Assembly: GCA_017623895.1 (NCBI GenBank)
Contig: JAGAOB010000114.1
Coordinates: 1 to 37,868, forward strand
Direction: 5' to 3'
Source: Clostridia bacterium
GTDB taxonomy: Bacteria > Bacillota > Clostridia > Oscillospirales > UBA644
DNA length: 37,868 nt
Position numbers and translations under genes: made by a program. Under the pieces are notes generated by a model, which saw only the letters and a list, made by a program, of their open reading frames with translations, was not told the origin of the DNA and ran no database searches. Positions 15,810-24,521 of this stretch are shown one piece after another. How positions within the stretch are numbered: position 1 is the stretch's first letter; each line of letters opens with the position of its first letter.

Positions 15810-17264
15810 TTATTTTGCTCGTTTTTCACCAAAAAACCAGCGGGTAAGCAGCCACGCGGCAATCACACCCACGAAGGCGGTAAAACTCTCTCCCGACTGG
15901 AACATCTGATTGTTCGCGGAGAAGAAGAACACCATCGTGATAAAGCCGATAAACGTGGCGGCGGCAAAGGGATTCCCGCTCTGCAGGGTATCCTTCCAGC
16001 TTAAGCCGAACAGGAATCCGATCAAAAACACCACCAGAATCGTCCCGGGGAAGGAAACGTCCGACGCGGGGAAAATAAAGAAGGAGGACCACACCTTTCC
16101 CGTCACCCAATCATTGCTTTGAGCGATCTTATACATATAGGTGTTTTCGTACATCTTGTCCTCAAACTCCTGCCCACCGAACAGTTTACTCACGTTATGC
16201 CGCAGGAAATCGGAAAAGCCAAGGCCGTAGGAGCTGGTAAATTCCCGTTCCATCGCCAAGGAAAGCCCGGTATAGCCGTGGCAGAAATAGCTGGTCAGAA
16301 ACGTAACCGTGGGCTTGATCTTTTGGGGAAGAATTACGTCCCACAAAGAATTTTCCCGCTCGGTAGAAACGGAAAACGTGGCGTAATCCCCAATCAGGTC
16401 GTTCACCTTATCCTTGTCCACCTCAGGCCTGATCTCGTCTTCGGGATCAATTGCTTCTTCGATATTGATGCTTCCGTCCCCAACGGCAATATCCATAGAA
16501 ACGCGGTTTCGCATAACGTTTCCGTAATACAGCAGGAAGGTGATACAGATCAACAAAATCCCCACAAGGATCTTCCCGCGGTACATCCATTTTTCCTTCC
16601 GAGTCCCGTCGTGCTTTGCAAACAAGAACAAGCAAAGGACCAGCACCAGCTGAATTACAATGTCCGCCACGTGCTTGTTGACTCCCTGGGCAATCCCAAG
16701 GCTGATGTTCAAAACAATCACGGAGGTTCCCAAAATCTTCCCTGCCAAGGGGAGGCGTCTCCAATACAAGAGGGTGAGGGGCGTCACCATATAAATGAAG
16801 GGGGAAAGGATGATGCGGATGTAAAAGAACAGTTTAGGTGCAGTAGCGGAAAAATACTTGGTCACCTGATAAGCGTAGCCCGTATTGGTAATGCCGCGGT
16901 AAACGTCGGGGAACCACTTCCCCGTAGTGATCTTTGTCAACGGGAAGAAAAGCACGAGGAAAATAATGCCTCCCACCAACAGGATCCATCCCACGTTAAA
17001 GCTTCGCTTACAGCGTACGGCACGCCCCTTTACGGTTGCCAATACGTAACCGCCGATCAATGCCACCAAACACAGAAGAAGGAACGGATAAAGCTTCTCT
17101 GGATTGATCACGTGCCAATCCAAGGGACCGAACGCATAAAGAAAGATGGTCAATGCAAAAAATCCACCGGAAAGCAACAGCGGGACATAGCGCACAAGCC
17201 CACGGTACTGAAGGGTCAGGGGAGAATCGTTGTCTCCTCGGAAAAAAGAAAGAAGCTTTTTCAT
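15810..17264 (-). CDS. Wzy-like polysaccharide polymerase (polytopic membrane protein)
   Basis: A 484-residue protein with about 10-12 membrane segments and a large extracytoplasmic loop of roughly 150 residues (about 255-405, rich in charged residues such as EEAIDPEDEIRPEVDKDK). This layout is that of Wzy O-antigen/EPS polymerases, which join flipped repeat units. Wzy sequences are too divergent for a motif call, so the assignment rests on topology and on its place between glycosyltransferases and Wzx. Its ATG overlaps the upstream gene's TGA, with GGAGGTGA as a strong ribosome site. An O-acetylase or ligase is a less likely alternative. Confidence 0.75.
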   Translation of the reverse strand: MKKLLSFFRGDNDSPLTLQYRGLVRYVPLLLSGGFFALTIFLYAFGPLDWHVINPEKLYPFLLLCLVALIGGYVLATVKGRAVRCKRSFNVGWILLVGGIIFLVLFFPLTKITTGKWFPDVYRGITNTGYAYQVTKYFSATAPKLFFYIRIILSPFIYMVTPLTLLYWRRLPLAGKILGTSVIVLNISLGIAQGVNKHVADIVIQLVLVLCLFLFAKHDGTRKEKWMYRGKILVGILLICITFLLYYGNVMRNRVSMDIAVGDGSINIEEAIDPEDEIRPEVDKDKVNDLIGDYATFSVSTERENSLWDVILPQKIKPTVTFLTSYFCHGYTGLSLAMEREFTSSYGLGFSDFLRHNVSKLFGGQEFEDKMYENTYMYKIAQSNDWVTGKVWSSFFIFPASDVSFPGTILVVFLIGFLFGLSWKDTLQSGNPFAAATFIGFITMVFFFSANNQMFQSGESFTAFVGVIAAWLLTRWFFGEKRAK

Positions 17265-18511
17265 CGAGTCACCTCCGTTTTGTAGCCGACAAGATCCAAA
17301 ATGCGATTGGCCTGAACCACGTTGTTTTTCTGTTCCAAAACGAACCGACGTGCCGCCATCCCCTTTTCGTGGAGCTGTGCACGGCTGTTTGTCATCGTCT
17401 TTTCCAGCGCCAGCGTCACGTCACGGGGAGTGTCGCCGTCAATCGTGTAGACGTGAGGATAATAATCCTTGGGCATCCCCGGAAGGCGGGTGGTGAGAAC
17501 CGGGGTTCCGGACACCATATATTCCATATTCTTCGAGGGGAAGGAATAGCGGGTAAATTCCATCCCGATGGGACGGGCGTTGACCAATAGGGTCGCCTTT
17601 AATTCGGTCTGTACCGCTTGGGCCAAGGGAATCATTCCACCGAAGTAAATACGGTGATCCACCGCGGCGGCAGCCTCGATTTCAGGGGCATAATCGCCTG
17701 CACCGAAGATCCAGAGGCGGACGTCGGGATTTTGGTATGCCGTAAAGCCCTCCACCAAATTCTTCAGGCCGTACTGCGCCCGCAGAGCGCCTGCGTACAT
17801 AATGATCTGCTCGCCTGCCTTATCCTCCAGGCGATTGGGCATTTCCTCCATATTTACGTCCACCAGCCCCTCCATTACGATGTAGGGCTTGTGTTGGGGG
17901 TTGACCACGTCGCTCATCTGCTCGGTGAGGAAAATGAACGATTGACACTTGGCGTAGCTGCTTGTCGCGATCTTTCGCACGATTCGCCGCAAAAGGTTGG
18001 TCTTTTCGTTATTTCGGGCATCCTTCACACTGCCCATATATTCGTAAATATCGCAGAAAATGGCGGTGGTATGGCATTTTGCAAAAGCTCTTGAGGCAAA
18101 CACGAAGGGATGTGCGGTAACGTACGCGGCGTCCATCACAATGGCGCGAGGCTTGCCCGCGGTTCTTCTGAGCCAGCCCAGCGTGCGGAAGAAATATCCG
18201 CAACCCACCATCAGATGCTTAAGCACGGGAAGGCTGATCAAGCCGATATGATCGTAGCACAGATTCTCGGAAACCCGATCCCGGCTCCGCTTCCAGAAGA
18301 TTCCCCGATGCGTCTTACTGCTGACGCTTCGCCCCACCACAGAGGTAATATTCACGTCCTGATGGGTCCGCATCCCGTCGAGAATGAGCGTGTGGAATTT
18401 ATATCCCGACTCATTCATCCCGTAAACGAAGCCGTCCTTGAATCGGTCTTTGATAAGATCGAACTCCCGCGGAGACGGAACGGAAGAAATATACAAAATT
18501 TCCAAAACCAA
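17261..18511 (-). CDS. Family 4-like glycosyltransferase
   Basis: A 416-residue GT-B type protein. The C-terminal donor half is recognisable: IIMYAGALRAQYGLKNLVEG near residue 240, LWIFGAGDY, then FPSKNMEYMVSGTPVLTTRLPG with the terminal Glu position of the family. The N-terminal half is divergent and contains one hydrophobic stretch near residue 105 that may anchor it to the membrane. The most likely start is TTG, about 4 bases after AGGGG; another TTG two codons further in is possible. It precedes the polymerase gene with an ATGA overlap. Donor and acceptor are unknown. Confidence 0.85.
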   Translation of the reverse strand: MVLEILYISSVPSPREFDLIKDRFKDGFVYGMNESGYKFHTLILDGMRTHQDVNITSVVGRSVSSKTHRGIFWKRSRDRVSENLCYDHIGLISLPVLKHLMVGCGYFFRTLGWLRRTAGKPRAIVMDAAYVTAHPFVFASRAFAKCHTTAIFCDIYEYMGSVKDARNNEKTNLLRRIVRKIATSSYAKCQSFIFLTEQMSDVVNPQHKPYIVMEGLVDVNMEEMPNRLEDKAGEQIIMYAGALRAQYGLKNLVEGFTAYQNPDVRLWIFGAGDYAPEIEAAAAVDHRIYFGGMIPLAQAVQTELKATLLVNARPIGMEFTRYSFPSKNMEYMVSGTPVLTTRLPGMPKDYYPHVYTIDGDTPRDVTLALEKTMTNSRAQLHEKGMAARRFVLEQKNNVVQANRILDLVGYKTEVTR

Positions 18512-18523
18512 TGCACCCCTCTT

Positions 18524-19624
18524 TCAGATTTTTTGCAATTCCGCAAGAATGTGATCTACCCCTTGCTCTACGGCAACCCCGCCGAATTTTTCCACGATTT
18601 CCTCGCAGGCGGTTCCCTTGTATACGATGGCAGGAGTCCCGCAAAGGGTTGCTTCCACGGAGGTCATCCCGAAGGTTTCCTCCCTGCTGGGGTTCACGAA
18701 AACGTCGGCGGCGGAATAGATCTCTGCCAGCTGCTTCGCGTTGACCGTGCGGGTCAGGCCAAGAACGTTCTTGGGAAGAGCTTGAATCTGCGTTTCATTC
18801 AAGCCCACAAGAACGATCTGCCAAGAATCGTCCAACCGTTGGGCAAGCTCCAAAAAATCGCCCAAGCCTTTGCGATCGTCCCAGACGTTTGCAACCCCAA
18901 GAATCATCTTTTTCTCGGTGATCCCATACCGCGCGCGAAAATCCCCCGGCGTGGGGCAAAAAACCGTGGCATCGACCTTGTTATACTGCACCTCCACGGG
19001 ATATTCCTTCAAAAAGCTTTGCCGAACTAAGTCCGCCAGCCATTGGGAGGGTGTGATAAGGGTCATATTTTTAACACCGGTAAAGGAACTCTTTTTCTTT
19101 GCAAAGTTGGAGCTGCAACGATCCAAAAACAAGCTTGCGGGATACCGCCGCGATTGAACGCAGGTCTTACAATGATCCCGCCATTGCAGACAGTTCACCG
19201 CCGAAAAGTGAGAGCAATGACCGGTAAAAGCCCAGCAGTCGTGCAGGGTCCATCGGACCTCCAAATCGGGATGCTTCTTGATCCAATCGAAAAGCAGCTC
19301 GTAGTTGAGATAATACCCGTGGAGATTGTGCAGCCACAAAAGATTCGGCTGATATTCCTCGGCCCATTGCAAAAACGCTTTCGTTGCTCTTACCGAGCCG
19401 AGACCGTGATCGTCCAGAAGGCGGGAACGGATTCCGTGGAGACGAACGCCGAGATCCGTGCCGATACGATGGGCGTATTTGCGGCAACGCTCGGGAACGA
19501 AGGAATCTCGCCCGAAGGCAATTTTCACCTCGTGTCCATCCTTTTCAAAGCCCTCGGCAAGATCGGCACATATTTTCCCCGTGCTACCGATCCCACAGAC
19601 GGAATTGATCAACAAAACGCGCAT
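18524..19624 (-). CDS. Family 4 glycosyltransferase B, paralogue of glycosyltransferase A
   Basis: A 366-residue GT-B transferase. It shares with the 14577-15788 gene the STGK/STGN N-terminus, LHNLHGYYLN, TLHDCWAFTGHC with the following Cys cluster, SSFTGVKNMTLITPSQWLADL, and DVFVNPSREETFGMTSVEA. It differs where the paralogue has the common HNGID: here the sequence is YNKVD, and the C-terminus is about 35 residues shorter. This suggests a duplicated transferase with altered donor or acceptor preference. The ATG lies 7 bases after AAAGGA. It is 12 bases from each neighbour, inside the operon. Confidence 0.9.
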   Translation of the reverse strand: MRVLLINSVCGIGSTGKICADLAEGFEKDGHEVKIAFGRDSFVPERCRKYAHRIGTDLGVRLHGIRSRLLDDHGLGSVRATKAFLQWAEEYQPNLLWLHNLHGYYLNYELLFDWIKKHPDLEVRWTLHDCWAFTGHCSHFSAVNCLQWRDHCKTCVQSRRYPASLFLDRCSSNFAKKKSSFTGVKNMTLITPSQWLADLVRQSFLKEYPVEVQYNKVDATVFCPTPGDFRARYGITEKKMILGVANVWDDRKGLGDFLELAQRLDDSWQIVLVGLNETQIQALPKNVLGLTRTVNAKQLAEIYSAADVFVNPSREETFGMTSVEATLCGTPAIVYKGTACEEIVEKFGGVAVEQGVDHILAELQKI

Positions 19625-19636
19625 TTCTGAATCCTT

Positions 19637-20839
19637 TCAATTTCCGTTACGGCAGGCGTTTTTCAGCTCCTGCTCCAATTTGTCAATGCACATCGTGCGA
19701 GTGAAATTTTCTTGATAATAGCGGCGGGCGTTGCTTCCGAACACTGCCTTATCCTCCGCATCCAAAAATCTTCCCACGGCTTCGGCAAGGCCCGTTGCGT
19801 CCTCGGAGGCGGCGCAGAACCCGCAGCCCGCGGCGGAAATCACCTTGGGAATTTCCCCGTCGGAGGCGGCAAGGATCGGCTTGCCTGCAGCCATATAAGA
19901 TTGCACCTTTGCGGGCAGGGTAAGGGAGATCAGCGGATCGGCGGTCAGAGTAACCAGCATAGCGTCTGCCATCGCGTAGTACCGAGGCATTTCCTCCACA
20001 GGCTTACGCCCGTGAAAGATCACGTTCTCAAGCCCCAGCTCTGCGGCAAGATGCTTGCTGTCCTCTAAGGCAGAACCGTCGCCGACGATATGCCAACGAA
20101 GATTTTGGCGTTCAGAAAGAATCTTTGCGGCATAAAGAATGGTGGGGATGCTTTGCGCCTTGCCGACGTTCCCCGCGAACAGCAGATCCACGGTTGTCCC
20201 GTCCTTTTCTACCTCGGGAAGATGCTGATCGAATCGGGCGTCGGCGTATTGCGGCTGATAAGCAATAACGTCATCCCCGATGCCGAACTGCTCCTTAAAA
20301 TATTCCCGAAACATCCGCGACGTGATCAAAATGCGATCCGCCTTGTGATAGAGGCGGTTCGAAATCCAATGGAACACCTTATATATGGGAGAGTTCTCCC
20401 CTACTCCGCCGGCCGCAAGGCTTGCAGGCCACAGATCCATACAGTACAGAACGGTCTTCTTCTTCCGTTTTTTTGCGTAGACCATCGCGGCATTGACCAT
20501 CATAACGGGAGATCCTTGGGTGGTAAAGACCACGTCGTAATCCTCCTTGGTACGACGGACAAAGTGGGTGGAGGAAATGGCGTAGCTGAAATAATTCAGC
20601 ATCCGAAAGAAAATATTGTTGCGCCGTCCCACGGTAAAGGTGCGGAAGATCGAGACCCCGTTGTGCTCTTGTCGGCGATTCTTTCCCCTTTTGTATTCGG
20701 GGAAGATATATCCCATCGGGTAGTTTGGAATGTCAGTGACCACGTGTACCGTATGCCCCCGTTCTGCGAGGGCTTCGCAAATATCCGTAATCGGAAAGGG
20801 TTCCGGCCAATAGTGCTGGCACACCACTAAAATCTTCAT
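19637..20839 (-). CDS. Family 4 glycosyltransferase, WbuB-like
   Basis: A 400-residue GT-B protein resembling WbuB, the transferase often linked to L-FucNAc in O-antigen clusters. Signatures are CQHYWPEPFPITDICEAL at the start, VTDIPNYPMG, VVFTTQGSPVMM, LYCMDLWP, and in the donor domain LLFAGNVGKAQSIP, FHGRKPVEEMPRYYAMADA and LPAKVQSYMAAGKPI. With capE-capF-capG in the same operon, transfer of L-FucNAc is a reasonable inference but is not shown by sequence alone. It is the first gene of the operon, behind a leader of about 100 bases. Its ribosome site is weak (GGCAGG). Confidence 0.88.
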   Translation of the reverse strand: MKILVVCQHYWPEPFPITDICEALAERGHTVHVVTDIPNYPMGYIFPEYKRGKNRRQEHNGVSIFRTFTVGRRNNIFFRMLNYFSYAISSTHFVRRTKEDYDVVFTTQGSPVMMVNAAMVYAKKRKKKTVLYCMDLWPASLAAGGVGENSPIYKVFHWISNRLYHKADRILITSRMFREYFKEQFGIGDDVIAYQPQYADARFDQHLPEVEKDGTTVDLLFAGNVGKAQSIPTILYAAKILSERQNLRWHIVGDGSALEDSKHLAAELGLENVIFHGRKPVEEMPRYYAMADAMLVTLTADPLISLTLPAKVQSYMAAGKPILAASDGEIPKVISAAGCGFCAASEDATGLAEAVGRFLDAEDKAVFGSNARRYYQENFTRTMCIDKLEQELKNACRNGN

Positions 20840-20854
20840 AACAAGGCCTGCCTT

Positions 20855-20891
20855 TTTCTTTCGAAAGAAATTTCTTCGAGATGTTCGAAGA
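20855..20891 (-). promoter_or_regulatory. Two palindromes in the exopolysaccharide operon leader
   Basis: The leader RNA contains TCTTCGA-5 bases-TCGAAGA and then the 16-base perfect palindrome TTTCTTTCGAAAGAAA, ending 15 bases before the first start codon. Neither is followed by a T-run. They could control translation, or form the RNA site of a processive antiterminator of the LoaP/NusG type that serves long polysaccharide operons in Firmicutes; no loaP gene lies in the window. The role is inference. Confidence 0.45.
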
Positions 20892-20945
20892 GATCCGTAG
20901 TCCCCTGCAACGGGAGAAACTAATTATCGTGTAAATATATATATA

Positions 20946-20974
20946 ATTATATCAAATTAGTAGAGAAATGTCAA
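20946..20974 (-). promoter_or_regulatory. Consensus promoter of the 13.8-kb exopolysaccharide operon
   Basis: On the minus strand TTGACA, 17 bases, TATAAT: both boxes and the spacing are perfect. The start point would be about 100 bases before the first glycosyltransferase. No other convincing promoter precedes the operon's first gene. Confidence 0.85.
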
Positions 20975-21073
20975 TAGAGGGAGGAAAGCCGTCCCAAAAA
21001 GTAGAAAAATTGCTACAATTGGAAGAGCAAGCCACTTGCCAAATCAAAGAAAAAATCGTTACTGCAAAAGAAA

Positions 21074-21099
21074 AAATTCGCCTCCGAAGAAGCGAATTT
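21074..21099 (-). terminator. Terminator after the MaoC-like gene
   Basis: On the minus strand AAATTCGC and GCGAATTT pair across a 10-base loop and run into T's, 27 bases after the stop codon. It isolates this gene from the exopolysaccharide promoter about 100 bases further on. Confidence 0.8.
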
Positions 21100-21125
21100 C
21101 AAAATAATTATTTATTTGTTGCTTT

Positions 21126-21563
21126 TCAATTCTGCTTCGGGCGATATAAGACCACCGCCTCGGTGCGATCGACGAGCACGATCTCTCGGTTCTGATTGCG
21201 GACCTCGATCACGATTTCCGCAATTCCGTTATACGGGTTGCGACGGGTTACGTTGACGATCCTTGCCTTCCCTGACAAAACGTCGCCCCCGTAGACAGGC
21301 TTGAACCATTCGACCTTCGTGGATTTCCCCGCCACAAGCTCATCGCCGAACAGATTGCAGTCCACAAACTGCTTCCAAACCACCAAAAACGAGTAAAGTC
21401 CGGGGGAAATCAAGTCTCCGAATCGGGAGCGCTCGGCATACTGCCGATCCAGATGAACCGTAAAGGGATCGTAACGCTTCGCGAATTGAACCATCTCCGA
21501 CGGATCGATCTCCACGCTTGGGATCTCAAGCTCCGTACCGATTACAAAATCGTCCAAATACAT
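21126..21563 (-). CDS. MaoC-like hot-dog-fold dehydratase
   Basis: A 145-residue single hot-dog domain of the MaoC/(R)-hydratase family, whose members hydrate 2-enoyl-CoA or related thioesters. The hydratase motif is visible as YDPFTVHLD at about residues 30-38, with the catalytic Asp and His of D-x4-H, followed by SRFGDLISPG. Length fits the single-domain members. The start codon follows AGAGG by 7 bases. It is a lone gene with its own terminator, so the substrate pathway cannot be read from neighbours. A non-catalytic acyl-binding role is possible. Confidence 0.85.
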   Translation of the reverse strand: MYLDDFVIGTELEIPSVEIDPSEMVQFAKRYDPFTVHLDRQYAERSRFGDLISPGLYSFLVVWKQFVDCNLFGDELVAGKSTKVEWFKPVYGGDVLSGKARIVNVTRRNPYNGIAEIVIEVRNQNREIVLVDRTEAVVLYRPKQN

Positions 21564-21704
21564 AAATCAACCTCTTGCCAAAGAAATAAACTCTGTGCTT
21601 TATTTTGCCCCGAAAAGCGAAGCTTATGAATCAAGACTGCAAATTTTCGCTTCAAAAAAGCGATACCATTCTTTTGCTTTTTGTTGACACAAAAACAAAA
21701 GTGA

Positions 21705-21752
21705 GGAGGGTGCATTCCCGAAACGAAAGATTCGTTTCATTCTGCACCCTCC
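21705..21752 (-). terminator. Long nested hairpin terminator after the glycoside hydrolase gene
   Basis: GGAGGGTGCA pairs with TGCACCCTCC as the outer stem, and AAACGAA with TTCGTTT as an inner stem. On the minus strand it is followed by a T-rich tract (TCACTTTTGTTTTT). It lies about 45 bases after the hydrolase stop. Confidence 0.75.
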
Positions 21753-21779
21753 GCAACGCATACGAAAATCAAGCCTGAT

Positions 21780-21813
21780 GGGAGAGAATTTTATCCGTTA
21801 AAATTCTTCTCCC
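21780..21813. other. Inverted repeat over the glycoside hydrolase stop codon
   Basis: GGGAGAGAATTTTA and TTAAAATTCTTCTCCC pair, with one bulge, across TCCG, so the stop codon sits in the stem. There is no T-run. It may act with the longer hairpin just downstream; its role is unknown. Confidence 0.4.
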
Positions 21814-24107
21814 GTCGTAGACCACATCTTCGTTTCACCAAGCCTCAGATCGACTTCAATATGATCCACGTTATGTCCGTAGAATTTCTTCTCGTACACC
21901 TCGTAGGGAGAACAAGGCTTCTTGAACCAAATGGTGCGCTTTCCGTCGTCTTTCGCGTGAATGGTTACGAAGTTCTCGTTCGCATAGATCACGTCGTCTC
22001 CGTGCAGGAAAAGGTGACAGCCTGCATATTCCGCAATGGAGGCAATCATATCACTGCGCAACACGGGAGTGGCACAGTACACGCTGGTAAAGCCGTCCTT
22101 TTGGGTCATTGCCATAGAGACCTCACCGTTGTGGCAGTAGCGGCCCAGCACAACGGCTTCGGGATCGTCAACGGAAAAGCCGGGGTTGCAGTAATCGGGG
22201 GGCAATACCGATTTTTCAATCCATACGTTGCTGTGAACGTCACGATCGATAATTCCGTAACGACGGCTTGCCGTGGCACCCTTCAAAATGGGATGACTCG
22301 TGGGGTCTACACGGAAATGGGGGAAATGAGTCTTATCGGTAACCTTTACCTTCATTCCGATGGTCTTTTCGATATTGGCAACGTCCATAACCCTTGGAGC
22401 ATCCGGGTTAATAAAGCCGGGAGCATACATCCAAAGAACCGTGGCACCGTTGCGCTTCGCCTTCGCGTGAATGGCGTCCCGCTCCGCATCGGTCAGATGA
22501 TAGACGTTCAGCATTATATACAGCTTGTAGTCCGGCATATCGTCCCGTTCCATATCGTTATGGAAATACCAATCTACAGGCGCGCCGATACGATGCAGGT
22601 CCGAGGTTCGGAAAAAGTCTACGACGACCTTTGAGGTCTGTCTGGATACGTAGTGCACGCTCTCTGCGTCATAAATAACTGCAATATCGTTCTTTTTGGT
22701 ACGGTCCAGGCTATAGGAATAATCGGCAACCTTCTGCTGACGACGGAACAGGTCAATGATATCGTCATCGTCGTACCAATCGCCGCCCATATCAAACCAC
22801 CATCCCTGAATATCATCACACAAATCGCGAGCAAAATCGCGTTTCAGGGTGTTGATGGAATCCTCCACCGTATACAAGGCCATCGCATCCCGCTGCATCC
22901 AAGGCTTGCAACGATGGGTGCGGGAGTCGTCCTCACAAACATAGATCGAATTGCGCAGGCGGAAGGAATCCTGCATTTCCCGTTGCGCGACCACGCCGCC
23001 CGGCTCGCGGTTGTTATAAACTCCGGGTGCCGCCAAGAAATCCACGACTCCCGAATCAAGAATCCGCAACGTACCGGAGCAGGTAGATCCGTCAAAATAG
23101 CTAGTGCACCCGAAGGAGCCGTAAAACGCACCCACTAAAAGATTGGGGTAACGCTTTTTCAGGATCTGACCAAACTGGATGATCGTATGGGCAGTGGATG
23201 CGTGCCACGCGGTATAAAAATCTGCCACGTGGGCATAGCCGTTTGCATTCAGAAAAACTCCGAAATGAACGGGCTCCTGCGAATCCATCTCAACATTCAC
23301 GCCGACCGTGCGCCCCACTTCTTCCCAATGGAAAAGGGCGTGGGTAATCTTTTTATCTACATCGAACACGTATTCCCGTTCGGCGAAGGTCGGAATCTTC
23401 GGATTCTCAAAGGTTGCATCGGGCATTTTCCAAACACGACGAAGCTCTTCGACCGTTCCGTACTTTTCCCGCAAAAATTTCTCGTATTCTTGGCGGAAGG
23501 GCTCGGAGAAGTCGGCATACGCACCGTCTTCGGTCTGTATTCGGAACGGATAATACCACTCGGAGGTACCGCCTGCGCACAGGAAAAAGCCGACAATACG
23601 CTGAAAATAAGGAGATTGCTCCAACTCATCAAAGAACTCCTGCAACGCCTTGTCGGCATCGCGGATCCACGCCTTGGAGCACAAAGAGTGCATTCCGTCA
23701 AGAACCGTCTTCCCTACCGTCGTGCAAATAACGGGACGGGAAGCGCCGTCGCTGAAGCGTACCTGCTCCTCGGGATGAGAATTGACCCATTCCGCAGACG
23801 GAGCAACGTTCAACCGCAGAATGATCCATGCATCAGGCACGGCGTCCATGAGGATATTAATGTCGCGCAGTGCACAGGAAATACCGTCAAGCTCCCCTGT
23901 TTCGGGATTCCCGGGGCGATTCCAACGGGTAGTGGCAGATAGATAATAGATCTTCAGCCCCGCTTCTCCCAAACGGCGGAAGTAGTCCTTCTGATCCTCT
24001 CGGTAGCCTGTAGTTTCTCTCACAAGCATGGTCATAGGCGGATACGGAACACCGTCAATCATAATAGACGGCTGACCGTTATACCGTTCAATTTTTGCAT
24101 TTGGCAT
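21798..24107 (-). CDS. Glycoside hydrolase, GH42-like (beta-galactosidase-type TIM barrel plus trimerisation-like domain)
   Basis: A 769-residue protein without a signal peptide, so probably cytoplasmic. The first 450 or so residues look like a clan GH-A barrel: Glu183 in GGTSEWYYP is a plausible acid/base and Glu392 in IYVCEDDSRTH a plausible nucleophile. From about residue 475 (KNDIAVIYDAESVHYVS) it resembles the beta-galactosidase trimerisation/glutaminase-like domain of GH42, followed by a small beta domain. The usual GH42 NEYG-type acid/base motif is not obvious, so it may belong to a neighbouring or unclassified family. AGGAG precedes the ATG by about 9 bases. No sugar transporter or regulator adjoins it, so the substrate is open. 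Confidence 0.75.
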   Translation of the reverse strand: MPNAKIERYNGQPSIMIDGVPYPPMTMLVRETTGYREDQKDYFRRLGEAGLKIYYLSATTRWNRPGNPETGELDGISCALRDINILMDAVPDAWIILRLNVAPSAEWVNSHPEEQVRFSDGASRPVICTTVGKTVLDGMHSLCSKAWIRDADKALQEFFDELEQSPYFQRIVGFFLCAGGTSEWYYPFRIQTEDGAYADFSEPFRQEYEKFLREKYGTVEELRRVWKMPDATFENPKIPTFAEREYVFDVDKKITHALFHWEEVGRTVGVNVEMDSQEPVHFGVFLNANGYAHVADFYTAWHASTAHTIIQFGQILKKRYPNLLVGAFYGSFGCTSYFDGSTCSGTLRILDSGVVDFLAAPGVYNNREPGGVVAQREMQDSFRLRNSIYVCEDDSRTHRCKPWMQRDAMALYTVEDSINTLKRDFARDLCDDIQGWWFDMGGDWYDDDDIIDLFRRQQKVADYSYSLDRTKKNDIAVIYDAESVHYVSRQTSKVVVDFFRTSDLHRIGAPVDWYFHNDMERDDMPDYKLYIMLNVYHLTDAERDAIHAKAKRNGATVLWMYAPGFINPDAPRVMDVANIEKTIGMKVKVTDKTHFPHFRVDPTSHPILKGATASRRYGIIDRDVHSNVWIEKSVLPPDYCNPGFSVDDPEAVVLGRYCHNGEVSMAMTQKDGFTSVYCATPVLRSDMIASIAEYAGCHLFLHGDDVIYANENFVTIHAKDDGKRTIWFKKPCSPYEVYEKKFYGHNVDHIEVDLRLGETKMWSTTGEEF

Positions 24108-24280
24108 AAAAACATCTCCTGTCTTTTAGCGAATATGTATATGGCTATATTGTTTTTTTCGATTTGACAACGTCCTTTAAAAAACACTTCAATCCATCTT
24201 CAGGCCCCAAGAAATCTCAAAAATTTTGCGGCCTTCATATCAACGGCGTCAAGCCCATCGGCACGTTCCACTTTTTCAAT

Positions 24281-24309
24281 ATTATACCATACTCTGCTTA
24301 AAAACACAA
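24281..24309 (-). promoter_or_regulatory. Promoter of the glycoside hydrolase gene
   Basis: On the minus strand TTGTGT, 17 bases, TATAAT, with a TG one base before the -10 box (extended -10). A TTGACA nearby is too far from this -10 box to pair with it. Confidence 0.6.
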
Positions 24310-24380
24310 TGGAATTGAGGAATTTGTCAAATTTCTGTTGCATATTAACGTTCGAAGGCTCAGATCTATGGGGCAAAGAA

Positions 24381-24406
24381 AAAAGCCTTGATTACTCAAG
24401 GCTTTT
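24381..24406 (-). terminator. Terminator of the OYE-aconitase X operon, variant of the dispersed AAAAGCCTTGA hairpin
   Basis: AAAAGCCTTGA and TCAAGGCTTTT pair around TTAC, with T-runs on both sides so it can work in either direction. Three other copies in the window (28618, 29755, 31546) have TTTC in the loop. It is about 210 bases after the small-subunit stop. Confidence 0.8.
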
Positions 24407-24521
24407 TTATCTGTTGAGAATCTTTATATTGCCCGCAGGGGGAAAAGCAGAACGACGAGCAAGCCCTTTTCGCAAAATGCTTATCCCGTCAAAGAATTCT
24501 GATCACCGAAATCGACCACAG

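Noticed and set aside
20968..21195. Plus-strand frame of 75 codons over the exopolysaccharide promoter
   Set aside because: It overlaps the consensus promoter and the MaoC terminator, is low-complexity Lys/Glu/Gln sequence and lacks a ribosome site.
24140..24274. Short GTG-initiated frame of about 23 codons in the glycoside hydrolase leader (reading ERADGLDAVDMKAAKFLRFL)
   Set aside because: It looks protein-like but has no ribosome site, starts almost at the predicted transcript start and matches nothing I recognise. It could be a remnant, but I cannot support a gene.
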